Shown here piece after piece: positions 11,720-15,930 of a DNA stretch of 15,930 nt; positions within the stretch are counted from its first letter, which is position 1; each line of letters begins with the position of its first letter. Where the stretch lies: assembly GCA_016177905.1 (NCBI GenBank), contig JACOUK010000024.1:1-15930 (forward strand), read 5' to 3'. The position numbers and the translations under genes are program-made. The notes below the pieces were generated by a model, which was given only the letters and a program-made list of their open reading frames with translations, was not told where the DNA came from and did no database searches. The stretch is from Candidatus Spechtiibacteriota bacterium. Lineage in GTDB: Bacteria; Patescibacteriota; Minisyncoccia; Spechtbacterales; HO2-43-30.

Positions 11720-12685
11720 ATGAAAAGCGCGCTTATCACCGGCGGGGCTGGGTTTATCGGCAGTCACCTTGCGGAGAAACTTCTCGAACGAGGCGAGAAA
11801 GTTTTTGTGTTGGATAATCTTTCGACCGGCAGGAAAGAAAATATCCAGCATCTTTTAAAGAATAAAAAGTTTAAATTTCAAAAAGGAGACGTGCTCAATA
11901 AAACGCTTGTGAAAAAAAGCATGGAAGGCGTGGATGAGGTGTATCATCTCGCGGCTGCGGTGGGCGTGAAAACTGTCATGGAAAAACCACTCGAGTCGTG
12001 GATTATCAATATCCAAGGCACAGAAAATATCCTCGAGTGCGCCCTCGATCGAAAAATTCCAGTGCTTATTGCTTCGACATCTGAAATTTACGGAAAAAAT
12101 ACAAAATTGCCCTTTCGCGAAGACGATGATAGGGTGTACGGGTCTGTGCGGAACTATCGGTGGGGGTACGCTTTTTCCAAAGGGGTTGATGAGTTTCTTG
12201 CGCTTGCGTACTTTCGCGAAAAAGGATTACCGGTGCGAATAGTTCGATTTTTCAATACTATTGGACCGCGTCAGACCGGCGAGTATGGTATGGTGGCGCC
12301 TCGCTTTGTGCGCTCGGCGCTTCTTGGTGTGCCTCTCACAGTGCATGGGACTGGAAAGCAGACTCGTTCTTTTGGGTATGTCGGCGATGTGGTAGACGCG
12401 GTGATTAAAATAATGCGTCATCCAAAGAGCGTTGGCGAAGTGTACAATCTTGGCTCTGATGAAGAAATATCCATCGAAAATCTTGCGAAAAAAGTGATTA
12501 CGCTTGCTCGGAGCAGTTCTCAAATTCGCTACATACCCTACAAAGAAGCGTATCCTGAAGGATTCGAGGATATGCAGAGAAGAAGGCCAGACCTTTCAAA
12601 GATAAAAGCGCTCATTAAGTATAAGCCAAAGCATAGTTTGGATGACGTAATTAAAAAAATTGTAGAATATGAGCAAAGAAGGTAG
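11720..12685 (+). CDS. NAD-dependent nucleotide-sugar epimerase/dehydratase (extended SDR)
   Basis: 321 residues. The N-terminal nucleotide-binding motif is GGAGFIG (8-14), with D32 at the end of the second strand suggesting NAD. The catalytic set is S/T in IASTSEIYG (118-125) and Y150-x3-K154 in YAFSK. The stretch RFFNTIGPRQTG (176-187) and the later VHGTGKQTRSFGYVGDVVDA are typical of UDP-sugar enzymes such as UDP-glucuronate decarboxylase or UDP-glucose 4-epimerase; the choice cannot be made from sequence alone. It would supply an activated sugar for the glycosyltransferases nearby. It is the first gene of the + strand operon, with no Shine-Dalgarno site and a near-leaderless promoter. Its last 17 bases overlap the deacetylase gene. 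Confidence 0.9.
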   Translation: MKSALITGGAGFIGSHLAEKLLERGEKVFVLDNLSTGRKENIQHLLKNKKFKFQKGDVLNKTLVKKSMEGVDEVYHLAAAVGVKTVMEKPLESWIINIQGTENILECALDRKIPVLIASTSEIYGKNTKLPFREDDDRVYGSVRNYRWGYAFSKGVDEFLALAYFREKGLPVRIVRFFNTIGPRQTGEYGMVAPRFVRSALLGVPLTVHGTGKQTRSFGYVGDVVDAVIKIMRHPKSVGEVYNLGSDEEISIENLAKKVITLARSSSQIRYIPYKEAYPEGFEDMQRRRPDLSKIKALIKYKPKHSLDDVIKKIVEYEQRR

Positions 12686-13421
12686 AGTGTGCTTTGTCTC
12701 TGTTGACGTGGAGCATGATGTGGGAACTGGCGCGAATAAGGAATTTCATGGTGTCACAGAGATGGATAAAATTTTGCGGATTTTCAAAAAGTTCGAGATT
12801 CCTTTAACGCTTTTTGTGACAGGAGACGTACTTCAAAAATACTCTGACGAGGGAAAGAAATGGGCAGAAGAATACGAGATTGCGAGCCATAGTTATTCGC
12901 ATAGATTTTTGAACGAACTTTCCGACAGTGAGAGGAGGGAGGATACGCGGCAGTTTCTTGAATTATATCAACGCATCTTTCATTTAAGACCCTCTGGTTT
13001 TCGAGCGCCTTCGCATATTATCGATACGGAGGCCCTGAAAGTACTGGAAGAATACGGATTCATATACGACAGCAGCGTTGTGCCTCATTATCCGCCTTTC
13101 AAAAAGTATCGGGGATACAAAGAGAGAGCCCCTCGCGAGCCGTATCGCACAGGAAATATAATCGAAATTCCCGTGAGCGGTCAGATATTTGGTTTGCCTC
13201 TCGCAGGCGCTTGGATTGCGGGGTTGCCCTCTTTGCTGTATGAGATACTTTTTACTCTTTATGCGCCGGATTTTCTCACCCTTTCCGTACATTCATGGGA
13301 TGTCCTTAGAGACGAAGCATTTTATAGCAAGCTTGAAAAAGTTTTATTGATGCTCAAGCAGAAACGATATATTTTTAAAAAAGGCATAGAAATCGCGAAT
13401 GAATTTCTTTCAAAAAATTGA
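12669..13421 (+). CDS. Polysaccharide deacetylase (NodB/CE4 family)
   Basis: 250 residues. Probably removes acetyl or a related group from an N-acetylated sugar of the glycan. CE4 motifs in order: SVDVEHD (11-17, D13 as base), TLFVTGDV (47-54), the metal-binding HSYSH (H74, H78), FRAPSH (111-116) and the later LSVHSWD segment containing a conserved His. No signal peptide or membrane anchor is visible, so it may act in the cytoplasm on a lipid-linked intermediate, as other glycan-operon deacetylases do. ATG 12669 lies inside the end of the epimerase gene, which suggests translational coupling. Its own last 23 bases overlap the next gene. Confidence 0.9.
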   Translation: MSKEGRVCFVSVDVEHDVGTGANKEFHGVTEMDKILRIFKKFEIPLTLFVTGDVLQKYSDEGKKWAEEYEIASHSYSHRFLNELSDSERREDTRQFLELYQRIFHLRPSGFRAPSHIIDTEALKVLEEYGFIYDSSVVPHYPPFKKYRGYKERAPREPYRTGNIIEIPVSGQIFGLPLAGAWIAGLPSLLYEILFTLYAPDFLTLSVHSWDVLRDEAFYSKLEKVLLMLKQKRYIFKKGIEIANEFLSKN

Positions 13422-14409
13422 AGACAAAAGCGAGTGGGAGGGTGTATTGAATAGGGTTCTTTTCAAAACATTTTTTCATATGCCCGCGTGGGAAAACTTT
13501 TTGGAAAAAGAATTTTCATGGGTCAAATTTGAGCACTATGTATGGCGCGAGCAACTTGGAGTGAGTATGGCAAGCTGCAAAGTCTTTGGAAAGGAAAAGC
13601 TGATTTCGCACCCCTTTTGTGAGTACGGAGGGCCTTTGCCGCTTCGGAGAGAGATTGATTTTCAGAATTTTTACACTGATTTTTATGATTTTTTTGGAGA
13701 GAATGCGTATATGCAAATTCATCCGTACATACTGAAATTCTGCGCGCCGAAAATTATTTACGCATTCGTTTCGGGCGAGGAGAGCGAGTCGAAGCGGGCA
13801 ACATTTTGGATCGAAAATTTAGAAGCAGGAAGTGGTAAGCTATGGGCCGCATTCCGAGGCGATTATCGAGCGCGCGTGAGAAAGGCGGAGCGGATGGGAG
13901 TGACCGTTGAAGAATGTAAAACGAAGAAGGATCTCGAAAGGTTTTACACTATATATGTTGAAACTATGAAACGTCATCAAAATATACCTCTCCCGTTTGG
14001 CGTGTTCGAATTTTTAAATGGAGGAAGGGCGAGGATATTTTTAGCAAAAGTCGGCGAGAAGGTAATGGGCGGAAGCGCTTTTCTTTTTTATAAGCCGTTT
14101 ATTCATTATTTTATCAACGCGTCAGACAGAAATTTTCGCACATACGGAGTAAATCACGCTATCCTCTGGCATGCGATACAAAAGTTTGCGGGCGGAGAGT
14201 ATGCGTATCTTGATCTTGGCGGCACGAGAAAAGGTTCAAATCTTGAGGAGTTTAAAAGAGGTGCAAGGCCGAAAGAATACCCAATCGTAACTATTGGAGA
14301 GCGGGGTTCTCGCGTACGGGATAGAAAGTTTTTGCGCTTGATGTGGTCGCTTGTGCCGAATGGAGCTATGAAACTTTTATCCCCTTATCTTTTGCGTTTC
14401 AAGATTTAG
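13399..14409 (+). CDS. FemAB/GNAT-like acyltransferase
   Basis: 336 residues, two GNAT-like halves as in the FemAB group. The second half carries the recognisable blocks: an Arg-rich RARVRKAERMGVTV (157-170), KRHQNIPLP (191-199), ARIFLAKVGEKVMGGSAFLF (211-230) and YLDLGGTRKGSNLEEFKRG (270-288). Relatives in polysaccharide clusters are thought to transfer an amino-acid or acyl group to an amino sugar; pairing with the upstream deacetylase, which would expose an amine, suggests N-acylation of the same residue. That pairing is inference. There is no signal peptide. The start at 13399 overlaps the deacetylase end by 23 bases, and the stop TAG directly abuts the ATG of the methyltransferase. Confidence 0.8.
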   Translation: MNFFQKIEDKSEWEGVLNRVLFKTFFHMPAWENFLEKEFSWVKFEHYVWREQLGVSMASCKVFGKEKLISHPFCEYGGPLPLRREIDFQNFYTDFYDFFGENAYMQIHPYILKFCAPKIIYAFVSGEESESKRATFWIENLEAGSGKLWAAFRGDYRARVRKAERMGVTVEECKTKKDLERFYTIYVETMKRHQNIPLPFGVFEFLNGGRARIFLAKVGEKVMGGSAFLFYKPFIHYFINASDRNFRTYGVNHAILWHAIQKFAGGEYAYLDLGGTRKGSNLEEFKRGARPKEYPIVTIGERGSRVRDRKFLRLMWSLVPNGAMKLLSPYLLRFKI

Positions 14410-15135
14410 ATGAACGAGCAAACTTTATTGCGAAGAAAACAAAAATGGGAAGCGATCATGCGGGAATACGCGGTTGGCCCTTCGCGCCTTGCGACCTATG
14501 AGATTACGGCGGAGAAGGCGCTTTCGATGCTTGGAAACAAAAGAGACGGGCGGCTTTTGGATGTTGGATGCGGATTTGCCGAAGTGGACGTTCTTCTTGC
14601 TAAAAATTCAAATTTTTTGATTACTGCCTGCGATATTTCCGACGCGGCGCTTCTGCGCGCGAGACGGAACGTCCAAAATTCCAAGCTTGAAGAAAGAATA
14701 AAGATTGAGCAGGGGGATGTATATCACCTTCCGTACCCCGATAATTTTTTTGATGTCGTGACAAGTTTCGGGTATACTTCCGCGGCAACCTACAAGGGCG
14801 TGCAGGGGGAAGTCGCAAGGGTGCTGAAGCATGGAGGGTTGCTTCTCTGTGATTTTATAAATCTTTTGTGCGTGTATAAAATCAAAGAAGTGCCGACTCG
14901 CTGGAGGAATCTGACGCGAGAGGAAGGGAAATATTATAACATCCTGACAGCCATGGGAATTAGCGAGTATTTCGCGCGATACAATTTGCATATGGTGTCT
15001 CAAGAACTTTTTAACACCTATCCGCCTGTTGATTTTGTATCAGCGAAGTTTTTGATTTTTTTTGAAAAAACCATAGGCAGAGTTTTGAATAAAATTTTAG
15101 GGAGAGTGCGCCTTGTATGCTTTCAGAAAAAATAA
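14410..15135 (+). CDS. Class I SAM-dependent methyltransferase
   Basis: 241 residues. SAM-binding motif I is LLDVGCGFAEVD (49-60), acidic motif II is ACDIS (D75), motif III is GDVYHLPYP (102-110) and motif IV is FFDVVTSFGYT (113-123), the layout of Methyltransf_11/UbiE-like small-molecule methyltransferases. Setting in the operon suggests methylation of a sugar or of the group added by the FemAB-like protein. The substrate is unknown. ATG 14410 follows the previous stop without a gap, and the last 19 bases overlap the next gene, so translation is likely coupled. The C-terminal roughly 90 residues are hydrophobic and aromatic but not clearly membrane-spanning. Confidence 0.88.
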   Translation: MNEQTLLRRKQKWEAIMREYAVGPSRLATYEITAEKALSMLGNKRDGRLLDVGCGFAEVDVLLAKNSNFLITACDISDAALLRARRNVQNSKLEERIKIEQGDVYHLPYPDNFFDVVTSFGYTSAATYKGVQGEVARVLKHGGLLLCDFINLLCVYKIKEVPTRWRNLTREEGKYYNILTAMGISEYFARYNLHMVSQELFNTYPPVDFVSAKFLIFFEKTIGRVLNKILGRVRLVCFQKK

Positions 15136-15930
15136 AAATTTTGTATCCCATTTTGCACTACCCCCCGGTGATTGGAGGTCTTGAGCAATGGTCGCGTCAG
15201 ATCGCGGAGCGCCAAGGCGAAGAAGCCGAGGTTTTTATTGTGACGGGGCGCGTGAGGGGAGAGCGGAATATTGAGACGAAAAAGAATGTTGTTCTTGTTC
15301 GAACCTCGCTTTTTGCGCTTAACGATTTGTCCCATTCCCCTTTGTTTTATATGCTTTTTGCTATCCCATGCATTTTTCTTCGCTCGGCCAAGCTTGCTCG
15401 ATCGAAGAAGGTGGACGTTTTTCATTGCCACGGGTTTATAAGCGCGCTCGTGGGCTACGCTCTTTCTTTGTTGAGGAAAACTCCGTTCGTCGTTACGGAA
15501 CAGAGTATTGGCTGGAGCGGAGAAATTTTGAAATGGTTGAGGGGAATGGTATATCGAAAAGCGTTTGCCTGTATTGGAGCAAGCAACGCCACGCTGGAGG
15601 AATTTCGAAAAGTCGGGGTGGAGCGCGCGTATGTGATTCCAAACGGCGTGGATGTTGAGAAGTTTCGCCGATGCGAAAATTGCGCGATTTGGAGAAAAAA
15701 CACTCGTGATTTTACAGTTCTTGGAGTTGGGCGGCTGGAAAAAGTAAAAGGGTATCACTACCTTATCGAGGCGTTTCAAAAAATTAAAAAAGAGATTCCG
15801 GAGAGCCGTCTTGTGCTTGTGGGAGACGGAAGCGAACGAAAAAACTTGGAAAAAGAATCCATGACGCTCGGCTTAAAAGATTCGGTAGAGTTTTTGGGAG
15901 AGATTGCCCACGACGCGCTGCCTCATGTGT
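15117..15930 (+). CDS. Family 4 glycosyltransferase, 3' end outside window
   Basis: An open frame runs from ATG 15117 to the window end (271 codons, no stop), overlapping the methyltransferase by 19 bases. The N-terminal half has the GT4 start KILYPILHYPPVIGGLEQWS with the GGLE glycine loop near residue 20, HCHGFISALVG and VIPNGVDVEKF. The C-terminal half begins VLGVGRLEKVKGYHYLIEAF and continues LVLVGDGSERKNLE, then VEFLGEIAHDALPHV at the edge. The E-x7-E motif would lie just beyond. It is the fifth gene of the epimerase operon and is expected to add a sugar to the same glycan. Unlike the 9198-10415 enzyme, no in-gene repeats are visible. Confidence 0.9.
   Translation, partial: MLSEKIKILYPILHYPPVIGGLEQWSRQIAERQGEEAEVFIVTGRVRGERNIETKKNVVLVRTSLFALNDLSHSPLFYMLFAIPCIFLRSAKLARSKKVDVFHCHGFISALVGYALSLLRKTPFVVTEQSIGWSGEILKWLRGMVYRKAFACIGASNATLEEFRKVGVERAYVIPNGVDVEKFRRCENCAIWRKNTRDFTVLGVGRLEKVKGYHYLIEAFQKIKKEIPESRLVLVGDGSERKNLEKESMTLGLKDSVEFLGEIAHDALPHV

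Noticed and set aside
15123..15779. 218-codon open frame on the - strand at the window end
   Set aside because: The + strand frame from 15117 encodes a clear glycosyltransferase over the same bases.

Overview
The window looks like chromosome of a Candidate Phyla Radiation bacterium (Patescibacteria, most likely a Parcubacteria-type lineage). This is inferred from protein style and gene order, not from a marker tree. Supporting signs are the compressed order rpmF-nusB-rnc-rpsP-khpA-trmD, with no plsX/fab genes after rpmF and no rimM or rplS around trmD. Ribosomal and RNA-processing proteins carry charged low-complexity tails. Shine-Dalgarno sites are almost absent, and several promoters sit only 6-10 nt upstream of the start codon.

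Layout. (1) 10-3343, + strand: translation and RNA-processing block: L32, NusB, RNase III, S16, a KhpA-type KH protein and the TrmD tRNA methyltransferase. A consensus promoter and a structured leader (about 2026-2211) precede the KH gene. (2) 3358-6624, - strand: dnaE, convergent with trmD, whose probable terminator lies inside the dnaE 3' end. (3) 6683-7261, + strand: rnhB, divergent from dnaE. (4) 7288-11610, - strand: surface-polysaccharide genes: a GT-B-fold protein of unknown specificity with its own promoter, Shine-Dalgarno site and terminator, then a family 4 glycosyltransferase and an O-antigen ligase/polymerase with a C-terminal TPR region. (5) 11720-15930, + strand: a second polysaccharide operon: NAD-dependent sugar epimerase, polysaccharide deacetylase, FemAB/GNAT-like acyltransferase, SAM methyltransferase and a glycosyltransferase cut by the window end. 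Its genes overlap or abut, as in a translationally coupled operon.

The most unusual signal is repeat sequence inside protein-coding genes without loss of frame. Perfect or near-perfect palindromes lie in the nusB tail, the khpA tail, the TrmD linker beside its catalytic site, two DnaE insertions and two places in the 9198-10415 glycosyltransferase. The same glycosyltransferase also holds three four-unit arrays of a heptanucleotide repeat (consensus TRATTNN, both orientations). They fall where the protein families are expected to have loops or termini, and they resemble the in-gene palindromic elements known from Rickettsia. The second signal is the promoter architecture: extended -10 (TGC) promoters, near-leaderless starts, and a divergent promoter pair whose two -35 boxes form an inverted repeat.

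Working together, the first half supplies core ribosome, RNA and DNA metabolism. The second half makes, modifies and polymerises or attaches a surface glycan. No rRNA, tRNA, CRISPR array or insertion sequence was recognised. The longest stretch without a gene is 2017-2231.
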